From CBDCEG01 sp965215775 (GTDB lineage Bacteria; Pseudomonadota; Gammaproteobacteria; Cardiobacteriales; Ostreibacteriaceae): 64,000 bases of DNA. This document shows, piece by piece, positions 33,203 to 42,358 of this stretch (the stretch's first letter is position 1; every line of letters starts with the position of its first letter). Where the stretch lies: contig CBDCEG010000009.1 in NCBI GenBank assembly GCA_965215775.1, positions 1-64,000 of the forward strand, written 5' to 3'. Under the pieces are notes generated by a model that saw only the letters and a program-made list of their open reading frames with translations, made no database searches and had not been told where the DNA came from. Both the position numbers and the translations under genes were made by a program.

Positions 33203-33790
33203 TTAATTTAAATACTCAAATACTTTAGTAACAGATTTAACACCTGATACTGTTCTTGCTTTATTAGTTATTGCACTTGCTTCTTGCCTAGTCACAAGAC
33301 CTAATATATATACTTTACCTCTTTCAGTGCTAACATTAACTAAACTTGAGTCAAAATTAGGTATTTTTAAAGAGAAAAGAGCAAGTTTTACCTTGCTAGT
33401 TATTGCAGCATCATTACTTCTACTCAGTAAAGAGCTTTTTGGTGCAATAGCTATATCTGATTTTAACTTTTTGATTTTAGGAACTGTTTTTATTTTTGCA
33501 ATTATTCTGTTTCGGATTTCTCCTGTTGCAGCTTCTCCTGTTACCAAAACAACACCATTAAAAATAGTTAAATTTGTATGACTATAATCTCTTGTATATC
33601 CATCTGCAAAAAGAACTGCAGCTATTTTTGCTTCGAGATTTTTATCATCAATAATTCTTCCTGCAGATCTTCTATCATGGACCGCTGAAACAACCGCACC
33701 TGTAGCAATAGCAGCACCACCAACGATCCCACAACCAGTTAGAGTTGATAGTATTACAGCAGAAGATAAAGCTAAAATTGTTTTTTTCAT
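33203..33790 (-). CDS. dolP: Double-BON-domain lipoprotein, DolP-like
   Basis: 195 residues (E. coli DolP 191). Lipobox L-T-G-C (Cys 20). Two BON domains at about 47-115 and 124-195, each with the pattern hydrophobic-V-x-V-x-x-G. DolP binds anionic phospholipid at the outer membrane and supports the BAM complex. Same strand and closely spaced with an M48 peptidase gene. Intact. Confidence 0.85.
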   Translation of the reverse strand: MKKTILALSSAVILSTLTGCGIVGGAAIATGAVVSAVHDRRSAGRIIDDKNLEAKIAAVLFADGYTRDYSHTNLTIFNGVVLVTGEAATGEIRNRIIAKIKTVPKIKKLKSDIAIAPKSSLLSRSNDAAITSKVKLALFSLKIPNFDSSLVNVSTERGKVYILGLVTRQEASAITNKARTVSGVKSVTKVFEYLN

Positions 33791-33949
33791 AATTCGTTAC
33801 ATTCTATAAAGTTTATTTAGTTGGATTTTAGCATAATATAACAAATCATTATATTAAAATTAAATGTCATTGTTTAATAGTCTCTAAACTAGTTATATAT
33901 TAATTACTTATTTCACTACCAATAATATTCATTAACAGCCACTAAAGAC

Positions 33950-35761
33950 CTAAAACACATAATTAACAAAGTTACTAATCATTTCAAGATTCAAAAATAG
34001 CATAGCAATTCCAAATGGAATGGCTACTATGTTTTTCCAAAATTTATCAGCAACGCCTGTCAAAACATATGAAATTGCAATTATTCCAAATGCAACTTTT
34101 GTTCCTATTAGAAGACTTAGAAAAGGAGTAGAACCAAATTCTAAAAGCTCTGGGTTTTGCACAAAGCTCAAAGGAACCAAATAAAGCCCTAACCCAAGTC
34201 TCATTGCAACACCTGCAACTTTCACCCAACTAACATTCGCCATAGTGGCTGCTATAAATATAGTTCCACAAACAGGAGGTGTTATACAACTAAGTAAAGC
34301 ATACCAATAAACAAACATATGTGATTGTAGTTTTGGTACACCTAAATCTAAAAGAGCTTTTTCAGCAACAGCAATACAAATAACATAAGCTGCTGTTGTT
34401 GGAACTTCCATTCCCAGCACAAGGCAAGTTAGAGCTGTTAAAATCATAGCCAAAGCTAAGTTACCTTGAGCTAAACTAAGAATCATAGACGCTATTTTTA
34501 CCCCAAGCCCCAGTTTATTTAATACACCAATAACAATTCCAACACATATTATTATTGCCGCCATCATTGCTATTTGCCTTGCAGCTGTAACACAGGTTTT
34601 AATCACATCTTTAAAAAAGTTTTTGTTATATTTTCCATCATCAATAGCTAACAATAAAAAGGATGAAATTGCTGCAACAGAGGCTGCATACTGCGGTGTT
34701 TTTGTTGTCGTAAATAAAATCACTAATAAAATAGAAAAAGGTATTACAAAGTATGGTAATAATTTCCCAACCTTTTCCCAAGAAGGAAGCGATGATACTG
34801 GTAGCCCACCTAAATTATATTTTTTCGCGAAAAAATCTACTCCAACCCAACAGGCAACAAAGAACAAAATAGATGGAACAGTTGCAGCAAGAATAATTTC
34901 TTTATAGGTAGTGTTTTCAAGAAGCTCAACCATTACAAAAGCACCAGCTCCCATCAGTGGTGGCATTATTTGACCTCCTGTTGAGGCGGTGGCTTCAACG
35001 GCCGCCGCTAATTCTGGAGGGTATCCTTGTTTTTTCATAGATGGAATTGTAATTGCACCAGTTGAGGCAACATTTGCTGAAGCTGAGCCTGATATTGAAC
35101 CAAACAAAGCGGAAGATAAAACAGATACTTTAGCAGCTCCAGCTCTATACCTTCCTGCCAGTTTTGTTGATAAAGTCATAAAAGCATCACCACCTTTACC
35201 GTGACTAATGGCAGCTCCTAATATTATAAATACTGAAATTGTGCTAACAGAAACACTTGTAAGCATTCCCCACAAACCAGATTCTGCCAAAACCAAATCA
35301 CCTAAAGTGCTATCAAAGGGAATATTATGAGCTAAACCACCTGATATTTTCCCACCCCATAGAGCATAAGCTAAAGCTAAACAAGCAACTATAGGAAGAG
35401 CAGCTTTTATTTGCCGTCTAGCCATTTCAAGAACAATTATTATCAGCCCTATAACTAAAAGCCATTGAAAATCTCCATATATTGTTGCATATTGATCATC
35501 AATCATTTCATTATTCATGATTATATATAAACAAAAAATAATACCTGCTATACCTAAAATATAACCACAATACTTATAAAGTATTGACTTACTTCTATCT
35601 GGTAAAAAAAATACCCAAGGAAGAGCCAAAAGCAAATGTAGTGGGTTTTTTATCATATTTGGCCAAAGACCTGCAAAAGTAAGCCATAAATAAAATACCA
35701 CTGTAAGAACGGCAAAGGCTTTGTAGATGTTATTTATAATATTATTATTTGTAAGTTTCAT
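33950..35761 (-). CDS. TRAP transporter permease, fused 4TM/12TM type
   Basis: 603 residues, almost entirely hydrophobic with about 16 membrane helices: a small-subunit-like N-terminal block, then a large-subunit block. Recognisable TRAP fusion features: G-S-I-S-G-S-A-S-A-N-V-A-S-T-G, T-G-G-Q-I-M-P-P-L-M-G-A-G-A-F, and E-V-P-T-T-A-A-Y near 450. Inner-membrane secondary transporter of organic anions working with a TAXI-type periplasmic protein, encoded directly upstream on the same strand. Substrate cannot be deduced. Confidence 0.9.
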   Translation of the reverse strand: MKLTNNNIINNIYKAFAVLTVVFYLWLTFAGLWPNMIKNPLHLLLALPWVFFLPDRSKSILYKYCGYILGIAGIIFCLYIIMNNEMIDDQYATIYGDFQWLLVIGLIIIVLEMARRQIKAALPIVACLALAYALWGGKISGGLAHNIPFDSTLGDLVLAESGLWGMLTSVSVSTISVFIILGAAISHGKGGDAFMTLSTKLAGRYRAGAAKVSVLSSALFGSISGSASANVASTGAITIPSMKKQGYPPELAAAVEATASTGGQIMPPLMGAGAFVMVELLENTTYKEIILAATVPSILFFVACWVGVDFFAKKYNLGGLPVSSLPSWEKVGKLLPYFVIPFSILLVILFTTTKTPQYAASVAAISSFLLLAIDDGKYNKNFFKDVIKTCVTAARQIAMMAAIIICVGIVIGVLNKLGLGVKIASMILSLAQGNLALAMILTALTCLVLGMEVPTTAAYVICIAVAEKALLDLGVPKLQSHMFVYWYALLSCITPPVCGTIFIAATMANVSWVKVAGVAMRLGLGLYLVPLSFVQNPELLEFGSTPFLSLLIGTKVAFGIIAISYVLTGVADKFWKNIVAIPFGIAMLFLNLEMISNFVNYVF

Positions 35762-35802
35762 TTTTTATTTTTATAAAGAATATATATTGGATAATCAGTA
35801 AT

Positions 35803-35838
35803 AAAAAAGACCCATATTTTTAAATATAGGTCTTTTAT
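35803..35838 (-). terminator. Terminator-like hairpin after the TAXI protein gene
   Basis: An inverted repeat AAAGACC(C)ATATTT / AAATATAGGTCTTT with a U-rich tail on the minus strand, about 30 bases after the stop of the binding protein gene. It would reduce transcription into the permease gene, favouring higher binding-protein output. Confidence 0.65.
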
Positions 35839-35865
35839 TTTGAATTAAAGCTTTAATTTAAAATA

Positions 35866-36810
35866 TTAATCCATTAATTCAGCAGGAACTTTAATACCTT
35901 TTTCTTTATAGTATTTTTGCGCTCCTTTATGAAGTTTAGTTCCAGATTTAGCTAAAAGTTTAACATCTACAGCATCCCAGTATTTTGATTGTTTTGCCAT
36001 ATCTTCTTTTGACTCCCAGAATATTTTTGTTAGCTGATAAGCCGTTTCATCATCAGTCATAGTTGTTGTATAAACGATTACAGGCAAAGTGATTGCAGAC
36101 ACATCATAATCAACTCCTTTGTAAGTTCCAGCTGGAATTGTTACAACAGGATCGCCTAGTTTTTCTAGCTGTTCTTTTGTTGGCGTTAGAATTTTAATTG
36201 GCATAGAGGCAGCAACTTCAATCACATTTGGCGTTGGCCAAGATGAAGCTGTTGTAAACCCATGAATTTGACCATTTTTTAAAGCAGGAATAGCAGAGTT
36301 AAGCTCTACATCCAAAAAATCAACACCTTTAATCCCTAAAGCCTCAAGCACAGATTTAGTTTTTCTAGCTGAGAAAGTTCCTTTAGCAATTACATATTTT
36401 TTACCTACTAAATCTTCAAGCTTATTAACACCAGAAGCTTTAGAAACGACAAAGTGCATATTTAAAGATGGAATTGGAAAAAGTGCTCTTATATTTTTAA
36501 ACTTTTCATTTGCTCTAAATGGTTTTTCTCCTTTCATTGACTTAACAACCATACTTGGAGGAGTTGTAAATAAATAGTTTGCACCACGCCTAGGAACTTC
36601 AATTACATTTTGCACAGAACCTTGACTTTCTTCAATTGTTACTGAGAATTTACCCGCTGTTGCTTTTTTAACAGCTTCGCCATATTGCACTGCCATTTGG
36701 TAATAGCTTGAGGTTGATTTGGCTGTTTTATAAGTAATTGCTGTTTGTGCATTCATTGCAAACATAGAACCAGCAACAGTTAAAGCTAATAATGATTTAG
36801 TTAAATTCAT
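35866..36810 (-). CDS. TAXI family TRAP solute-binding protein
   Basis: 314 residues. Signal peptide with cleavage around A-M-N-A-Q-T-A (about 18-24). TAXI-type hallmarks: Y-Y-Q-M-A-V-Q-Y-G near 36, E-S-Q-G-S-V-Q-N-V near 62, A-K-G-T-F-S-A-R-K near 142 and a C-terminal H-K-G-A-Q-K-Y-Y-K-E-K. Periplasmic binding protein that delivers a carboxylate-type substrate to the fused permease downstream. Preceded by a strong bidirectional hairpin, so this pair forms its own transcription unit. Confidence 0.9.
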   Translation of the reverse strand: MNLTKSLLALTVAGSMFAMNAQTAITYKTAKSTSSYYQMAVQYGEAVKKATAGKFSVTIEESQGSVQNVIEVPRRGANYLFTTPPSMVVKSMKGEKPFRANEKFKNIRALFPIPSLNMHFVVSKASGVNKLEDLVGKKYVIAKGTFSARKTKSVLEALGIKGVDFLDVELNSAIPALKNGQIHGFTTASSWPTPNVIEVAASMPIKILTPTKEQLEKLGDPVVTIPAGTYKGVDYDVSAITLPVIVYTTTMTDDETAYQLTKIFWESKEDMAKQSKYWDAVDVKLLAKSGTKLHKGAQKYYKEKGIKVPAELMD

Positions 36811-36880
36811 ATTTAATCTCCTTATTAAAATAATTTCAAAGTGTAACTATAGCATAAACAGAACAAAAACGCACATACAA

Positions 36881-36917
36881 AAAAACCGCTAATCTAAATC
36901 GTAGATTAGCGGTTTTT
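36881..36917. terminator. Strong symmetrical terminator hairpin
   Basis: AAAAACCGCTAATCTA, a five-base loop, then the exact complement ending in TTTTT. The 16-bp perfect stem has A and T runs on both sides, so it can act in either direction. It ends the sucB-lpdA transcription unit. Confidence 0.88.
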
Positions 36918-36990
36918 GGTGTTTCTTTTTTAAGCAATTTCTAATTACTTCATCAATTAGTTTTACTAACTGATATTTAATCAAATTAAT

Positions 36991-38415
36991 TTACTTATTA
37001 ACTTTATGCAAAGCCCTGCCATCAACAGCCAAAGCAGCTTCGTGAATTGCTTCACCAAGACCTGGGTGTCCATGGCAAATTCTTGCAATATCTTCTGAAG
37101 CAGCCTTGTACTCCATTGCTACAACCAACTCTTGGATTAGTTCAGAAGCCATAGGACCAACAATATGTGCGCCTAAAATTTCATCAGTTTCTGCATGAGC
37201 AAGTATTTTAACTTTACCTTTATTGGCGTCCATCGCAATAGCTCTTCCGTTTGCCGCAAAAGGGAAATCTCCTTTTTTATAAGGAATTCCTTCTTGTTTT
37301 AATTGCTCTTCTGTTTTACCAACCGTTGAGATTTCTGGGTGCGTGTAAATAATCCCTGGAATTAAGTCTAAGTTTATATGACCTGCTTGCCCATCAATAA
37401 TTTCCGCAACCATAACACCTTCCTCAGATGCTTTATGTGCTAACATTGGTCCACGAACACAATCACCAATTGCAAAAATATTATTTATAGCTGTTTTACA
37501 TTTATCATCAACTACTATAAAGCCTCTTTCATCAATTTTAACTCCCAAATCATCTGCGATAACATTTGCTGTATTTGGACGACGCCCAACTGCAACTAGA
37601 AGCCTGTCAAATTCAGCTGTTTGCTCTCCTTTTTTATCTTCATAAGTTACTTTCACAACACCATTTTCAACTATTGCGTTTTTAACTTTTGAGTTTAATC
37701 TGATATCAAGTTTTTGCATTTTAAACTGTCGTCCAGCATCTTTTGCAATTTCCTGATCCATAAAAGGTAGTAATTTATCTGAAGCTTCAATAATTGTAAC
37801 CTCAGAACCAAGCCTATGCCAAACACTTCCTAATTCCAAACCAATTACACCAGCTCCAATTACACAAAAGCGTTTTGGTGGAGTTTGAAAATCTAAAGCT
37901 CCAGTTGAATCAACTATATTTTCACCATCCATTTTTGCAACTGGAATATCAATAGGCACAGAACCAACTGCAATTATAATATTATTAGCACTAACTTGAG
38001 AAATATTACCATCAAGCTCTGTAACCTCAACTTTATCCTTAGCAATTATTTTACCTCGCCCTTGAATCCATTCAATTTTATTAGCTTTGAATAACTGTTC
38101 AATTCCGCCAGTTAACTGAGTTACGATTGAATCTTTTCGCTCAATCATTTTACTAACATCAATTTTAGAATCTGAAACTGTTATTCCATGAGTTTCTAAG
38201 CTTGAAATTCTATGAAAATGTTCAGATGATTCAAGCAATGCTTTTGAAGGAATACAACCAACATTTAAGCAAGTTCCACCAAGCGTAGCTTTATCATTTT
38301 TATTTACATAGTTTTCAACACAAGCAACTTTTTTACCAAGCTGTGCAGCACGAATTGCAGCAACATAACCACCTGGCCCACCACCAATAACAACCACATC
38401 GTATTTATTAGCCAT
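36991..38415 (-). CDS. lpdA: Dihydrolipoamide dehydrogenase (E3)
   Basis: 474 residues, the usual length. FAD-binding G-G-G-P-G-G-Y at 11-17; redox-active disulfide C-L-N-V-G-C (Cys49, Cys54) followed by I-P-S-K; NAD-binding G-A-G-V-I-G-L-E near 185; C-terminal active His-Glu in H-G-H-P-G-L-G-E. Reoxidises dihydrolipoyl groups of 2-oxo acid dehydrogenases in the cytosol. It lies 30 bases after sucB, so it most likely serves the 2-oxoglutarate complex. No E1 gene adjoins the pair in this window. Confidence 0.95.
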   Translation of the reverse strand: MANKYDVVVIGGGPGGYVAAIRAAQLGKKVACVENYVNKNDKATLGGTCLNVGCIPSKALLESSEHFHRISSLETHGITVSDSKIDVSKMIERKDSIVTQLTGGIEQLFKANKIEWIQGRGKIIAKDKVEVTELDGNISQVSANNIIIAVGSVPIDIPVAKMDGENIVDSTGALDFQTPPKRFCVIGAGVIGLELGSVWHRLGSEVTIIEASDKLLPFMDQEIAKDAGRQFKMQKLDIRLNSKVKNAIVENGVVKVTYEDKKGEQTAEFDRLLVAVGRRPNTANVIADDLGVKIDERGFIVVDDKCKTAINNIFAIGDCVRGPMLAHKASEEGVMVAEIIDGQAGHINLDLIPGIIYTHPEISTVGKTEEQLKQEGIPYKKGDFPFAANGRAIAMDANKGKVKILAHAETDEILGAHIVGPMASELIQELVVAMEYKAASEDIARICHGHPGLGEAIHEAALAVDGRALHKVNK

Positions 38416-38445
38416 TTTTTTCTCCTTTAAATTTGTAGTTATAAA

Positions 38446-39579
38446 TTAAAGATCCAATAACATTCTAGCTGGATCTTCTAATGCATTTTTCAGATGAACC
38501 AAAAAGCTAACTGACTCTTTACCATCAACAATTCTATGATCATAAGTTAGTGCTAAATACATCATTGGGCGAATTACAATTTCACCATTTTCAACAACTG
38601 CTCGTTCAACAATATTATGCATTCCTAAAATTGCAGATTGTGGTGGGTTTATAATTGGAGTTGACATCATTGAGCCAAATATTCCGCCATTTGTAATTGA
38701 AAAAGTTCCACCTGTCATCTCTTCAATTGTAAGTGAACCGTCTCTTGCTTTTCCACCAAAAGTGCGAATTCCACTCTCAACATCAGCAAAGCTCATTTGA
38801 TCAGTATCACGAAGAACAGGAACAACTAAACCTCTTGGGCTAGAAACAGCGATACCAACATCAAAATAGTTATGATAAATAATATCTTTTCCATCAACTG
38901 ATGAATTAACCGCAGGGAATTCTTTTAAAGCTTCTGTTGCCGCTTTAACAAAGAAAGACATAAAGCCTAATTTAGTATCATGTTTATCCGCAAAAGCATC
39001 TTTATATTTTTTACGCAAATCCATAATTGGCTTCATATTTACTTCATTAAAAGTAGTAAGCATTGCAGCAGTTTGCTGTGCTTCAACCAATCTATTTGCA
39101 ATTGTTGCACGCATTCTTGTCATTGGAACGCGTTCTTCTGTTCTTGCTGGAGTTCCTGAAAGAGTTGCTAAAACATCTTGTTTAGTAATTCTTCCTGCCC
39201 TTCCTGTTCCAGCTACATTACTTACACCAGTCTCTGCAATAATTTTTGCAGCAGCTGGGCTTGCTATATTTGTTTGTTCTGGCGCTGATTTAGTTTCAGC
39301 TTTAGCTTCTTGGGCTACTGGAGCCGCTTCTGCTGGAGCCTCAGCTTCTTCCATAATTGCAACTAAAACATCACCTTCAACTGTTTCGCCTTCAGGTATT
39401 ATAATTTCTTTCAGAATTCCACCAACTGGTGCTGGAAGCTCTAAAACAACTTTATCAGTTTCAAGATCAACTAAATTTTCGCCTTGAGAAACATACTCAC
39501 CAACTGATTTATGCCAATCTAATAAAGTAGCATCTGCTACTGACTCTGGTAATTGTGGAACTTTAACTTCAATACTCAT
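38446..39579 (-). CDS. sucB: Dihydrolipoamide succinyltransferase (E2 of 2-oxoglutarate dehydrogenase)
   Basis: 377 residues. Single lipoyl domain with the modified lysine in E-T-D-K-V (Lys43), an Ala/Glu-rich linker, an E3-binding domain near 107-140 (A-A-K-I-I-A-E-T-G-V), and an inner catalytic domain ending with D-H-R-I-V-D-G-K. Succinyl rather than acetyl specificity is indicated by the N-terminal V-P-Q-L-P-E-S-V-A-D-A. sucA is not adjacent; the upstream neighbour is an amidotransferase-like gene two bases away. Confidence 0.93.
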   Translation of the reverse strand: MSIEVKVPQLPESVADATLLDWHKSVGEYVSQGENLVDLETDKVVLELPAPVGGILKEIIIPEGETVEGDVLVAIMEEAEAPAEAAPVAQEAKAETKSAPEQTNIASPAAAKIIAETGVSNVAGTGRAGRITKQDVLATLSGTPARTEERVPMTRMRATIANRLVEAQQTAAMLTTFNEVNMKPIMDLRKKYKDAFADKHDTKLGFMSFFVKAATEALKEFPAVNSSVDGKDIIYHNYFDVGIAVSSPRGLVVPVLRDTDQMSFADVESGIRTFGGKARDGSLTIEEMTGGTFSITNGGIFGSMMSTPIINPPQSAILGMHNIVERAVVENGEIVIRPMMYLALTYDHRIVDGKESVSFLVHLKNALEDPARMLLDL

Positions 39580-39581
39580 AC

Positions 39582-40403
39582 TTAGTCCTCGTCTTTTTTT
39601 AAAAAGTTATAAAATAATTTAAATACACTAATATCTATAATATCATCATTTGCGTTCTTTTCTAAGAAAGTTGCCATACCTTTTTCATATCTTTTGGTTG
39701 GCATCTCTTTTTTACAAATAACTAATAAGTCTTTTGCAAACTCTTTTGAGAATTCTGGGTGCCCTTGTGTGGTTAAAAAGTGATTTTCATATTGTAAAAC
39801 TGCATATTTACAAACAACTCCAAAAGCAACAACCAATGCTTTCTCAGGCGTTTTTTTAATCCTATCTTTGCTCATCATAATCATATTAAATGATTTACAA
39901 TTTTCAAAAGTATTTACTGGTTCTTTAATTTTAGTTTCTGTTTCATCAGAATTATCTATTTTGATAGCTTCTGCTTTTTTTTCATTATTTTCTCTATTTA
40001 CTTCCAGTTCATATGATTTTTTAGATGTTTCAAAAGGTTTAAAACCAATATTCCAACCATTATCATCTCGTTCAACGCCACCGCCTAATGCTTTGGCAAT
40101 AATTTGATGACCAAAACTAAAACCTATTGTTTTAATTTTATTTTTATCTAAATTATTTATAAATTGAAGTAAGTTAGTAATCCAAGGAAGCCCATCAAAA
40201 ACTGAAAAACGACTTCCAGTAATAATATAACAATCACATTCGTTTATATCAGAAGGAAGTTCTTTTTTATAAGTTTGATATACTTCAAAGGTAGCTTTTT
40301 CATCAATACAAAACACCGCTTTTTCTATCATATCCGAGTATTCGCCATACTTCTCACTAAGTGTAGAACGCACACTATCACATTGTAAAATGCCAATTTT
40401 CAT
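39582..40403 (-). CDS. Class I glutamine amidotransferase-like protein without the catalytic cysteine
   Basis: 273 residues of the GATase1 fold (GMP-synthase glutaminase-like). The nucleophile elbow usually reads G-I-C-F-G-H-Q but here reads G-F-S-F-G-H-Q, so Cys is replaced by Ser. The C-terminal H-P-E of the triad is kept in G-H-P-E-F. An extra charged insertion (E-K-K-A-E-A-I-K and following, about 140-170) lies in the domain. Loss of the Cys makes glutamine hydrolysis unlikely; a binding or regulatory role is possible. Two bases separate it from sucB downstream. Confidence 0.8.
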   Translation of the reverse strand: MKIGILQCDSVRSTLSEKYGEYSDMIEKAVFCIDEKATFEVYQTYKKELPSDINECDCYIITGSRFSVFDGLPWITNLLQFINNLDKNKIKTIGFSFGHQIIAKALGGGVERDDNGWNIGFKPFETSKKSYELEVNRENNEKKAEAIKIDNSDETETKIKEPVNTFENCKSFNMIMMSKDRIKKTPEKALVVAFGVVCKYAVLQYENHFLTTQGHPEFSKEFAKDLLVICKKEMPTKRYEKGMATFLEKNANDDIIDISVFKLFYNFLKKDED

Positions 40404-40507
40404 TTAAATGTTGCAAAATTATTAAACAGGAAAATGATTATATTTAAATAATCTCCTATTACAAAGCTATTTATTTAACGAAAGTGAAAAAAATCATAAA
40501 AAAACTC

Positions 40508-40535
40508 TTGCACCAATAAAAATATTGTGTATTAT
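40508..40535 (+). promoter_or_regulatory. Promoter of the lysine tRNA
   Basis: TTGCAC (40508-40513), 16 bases, then TATTAT (40530-40535), about 20 bases before the tRNA. A good sigma-70-type match upstream of a stable RNA gene. Confidence 0.55.
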
Positions 40536-40554
40536 ATTGCTTTCTTACAGATAT

Positions 40555-40630
40555 GGGTCGTTAGCTCAGCTGGTAGAGCAGTTGGCTTTTAATCAATTGG
40601 TCGGGCGTTCGAATCGCCCACGACCCACCA
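40555..40630 (+). tRNA. tRNA-Lys (TTT anticodon)
   Basis: A 76-base cloverleaf. Acceptor GGGTCGT pairs with ACGACCC; D-arm GCTC/GAGC; anticodon loop CTTTTAA with anticodon TTT; T-arm with GTTCGAATC; encoded CCA end. It reads AAA and AAG lysine codons, which are abundant in this AT-rich genome. Confidence 0.97.
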
Positions 40631-40729
40631 TTATCTAAGAACTCAAGCTTTTCAAGAGCTTTCAAATATCAAAAAACACCAAAATAAAACTTGCAAGCAA
40701 CAATATAAAATAAAAAAGGTATTAAAGTT

Positions 40730-41953
40730 ATGATTTCTCAACAAAAAATACAGTGGTTTTTCATTCTATTATTTATTTCATTCATCTTTTATATATTATC
40801 TCCTATTTTATCTCCATTTTTATTTGCAGCTTTGCTTGCTTATTTGGGAGACCCTTTAGTTGACAAATTAGAAACAAAAATGTCTAGAACACTTGCTGTC
40901 TCTTTAGTTTTTGTAACAATAATTACGATTTTAACTTTAGTTGTTATGCTTTTTATTCCACTAATTAGTGTTCAAATAGAAAACTTAATTAAAAAAGTTC
41001 CTGCAATTGGTGATTTTTTACAAAATAAAATTTTACCTTACCTTGAAACCAAATTAGGTGTTGAAAGCTCTGACAGTCAAGCTGCAACAATAACTAATTT
41101 GATAAAAACAAACCTTAATAACTTACCAAGCATTGCTAATAATCTTATGAAATGGCTTACAAGTTCAACTGGTAGAGTTTTGGCAATTGTTGCAAATGTA
41201 TTTTTAGTTCCTGTTGTTGCTTTTTACTTATTAAGAGATTGGGATATATTAGTAGAGAAAATTCATAGCCTTATACCAAGAAAACACGAGCCAAAAATTG
41301 CCGAAATAGCAAAAGAATCTAATGAAATGTTATCTGCTTTTTTGCGTGGTCAATTTATGGTTATGAATATTTTAGGTATTATTTACGCAATCGGTCTTTC
41401 AATTGTTGGTCTTGATTATGCTATTTTAATTGGTTTTATTGCTGGTTGGTTATCTTTTGTTCCTTATCTTGGAATGGTTCTTGGGTTAGGTGTTTCAGCT
41501 ATTTTAGCATATTTTCAATTTGGAGATTTTACTCATATCATTGGTGTTTTAGTTACTTTTGCTGTTGGGCAAGGTCTTGAGGGAACAGTTTTAACACCTA
41601 AATTTGTTGGTGAGAAAATTGGTTTACACCCTGTTGCAGTTATTTTTGCTGTTTTGGCTGGTGGTCAAATATTTGGTTTTGCTGGAGTTTTGTTAGCTTT
41701 GCCAGCGGCTGCGATTATAAATGTAATTATTGGACATACTCATAAAGCATACCGTAAAAGTAATTTATACAAAGACGATACAAAGAAAAAACAAAGTAAG
41801 AAAAGCAAACAAAAAGAATCCAAAAAAGAAAAGAAAAATAATACAGCTAAAGACGAAGCTAAAAAAGAAACTGTTAAGACTGATACTTTAGATGAAACAA
41901 AAGAAGAAAATTCAAAAAACAATCTAAATAAGCAGATTAAAAAGGAAGGTTAA
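40730..41953 (+). CDS. AI-2E family (PerM-type) membrane permease
   Basis: 407 residues. About seven or eight membrane helices: pairs near 8-45 and 60-80, then a cluster from about 150 to 340 with P-V-V-A-F-Y-L-L-R-D-W, F-V-P-Y-L-G and the G-Q-x-x-E-G-T-V-L-T-P-K-F-V-G signature. The last 60 residues are a Lys/Glu-rich soluble tail. Some family members export autoinducer-2, but many act as unrelated permeases, so the luxS gene 16 kb away is not evidence of a link. Confidence 0.85.
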   Translation: MISQQKIQWFFILLFISFIFYILSPILSPFLFAALLAYLGDPLVDKLETKMSRTLAVSLVFVTIITILTLVVMLFIPLISVQIENLIKKVPAIGDFLQNKILPYLETKLGVESSDSQAATITNLIKTNLNNLPSIANNLMKWLTSSTGRVLAIVANVFLVPVVAFYLLRDWDILVEKIHSLIPRKHEPKIAEIAKESNEMLSAFLRGQFMVMNILGIIYAIGLSIVGLDYAILIGFIAGWLSFVPYLGMVLGLGVSAILAYFQFGDFTHIIGVLVTFAVGQGLEGTVLTPKFVGEKIGLHPVAVIFAVLAGGQIFGFAGVLLALPAAAIINVIIGHTHKAYRKSNLYKDDTKKKQSKKSKQKESKKEKKNNTAKDEAKKETVKTDTLDETKEENSKNNLNKQIKKEG

Positions 41954-41965
41954 AACCCTTCCTTT
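41941..41965 (+). terminator. Weak terminator hairpin at the permease gene end
   Basis: AAAGGAAGG, a seven-base loop and CCTTCCTTT form a nine-bp stem overlapping the stop codon. The T-run after it is short, so efficiency is uncertain. Confidence 0.5.
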
Positions 41966-41981
41966 CATATATTATGCAACT

Positions 41982-42275
41982 CTATGCAAAATTATTTTTT
42001 AAGTATTTTATAATATCGTTTGATTCATAAAGCCAGTTTACACCATCTTCACTCTTTATTTTCAAACAAGGAACTGTTGTTTTACCACCGTTTTTAAATA
42101 ATTCTTTCATAAACTTCAAGCTCTCTTGAGTATCACAAGATTTAATATTTAAACCAAGGTCTGCAACCACTTGCCTCACTTTTATACAAAAAGGACAATA
42201 ACCCATCTCATACAAAGATAACTTTTCACATTGTTTATCAACTTCTTGCTGTTCTTTTTCTGTTCTTTTAATCAT
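41982..42275 (-). CDS. Glutaredoxin-like protein
   Basis: 97 residues. Thioredoxin-fold with C-P-F-C in L-Y-E-M-G-Y-C-P-F-C (about 28-31), the cis-Pro region T-V-P-C-L near 78, and E-S-N-D-I at the GSH-binding end. Probably reduces disulfides or glutathione mixed disulfides in the cytosol. It could also be the N-terminal domain of a GST-like family. The short N-terminal extension is charged. Stand-alone gene between the permease and hupE. Confidence 0.82.
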   Translation of the reverse strand: MIKRTEKEQQEVDKQCEKLSLYEMGYCPFCIKVRQVVADLGLNIKSCDTQESLKFMKELFKNGGKTTVPCLKIKSEDGVNWLYESNDIIKYLKNNFA

Positions 42276-42358
42276 TTACTTTATACCTTTTTAAATTAAT
42301 TGTCTTCAAATAGTATTTTAGCTTATCATTATTTACTTATATTTATCAAGCTAAAAAC

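Noticed and set aside
40730..41953. AI-2 exporter paired with luxS
   Set aside because: The family is large and mostly not AI-2 related, and the gene is 16 kb from luxS on the other strand next to a tRNA.
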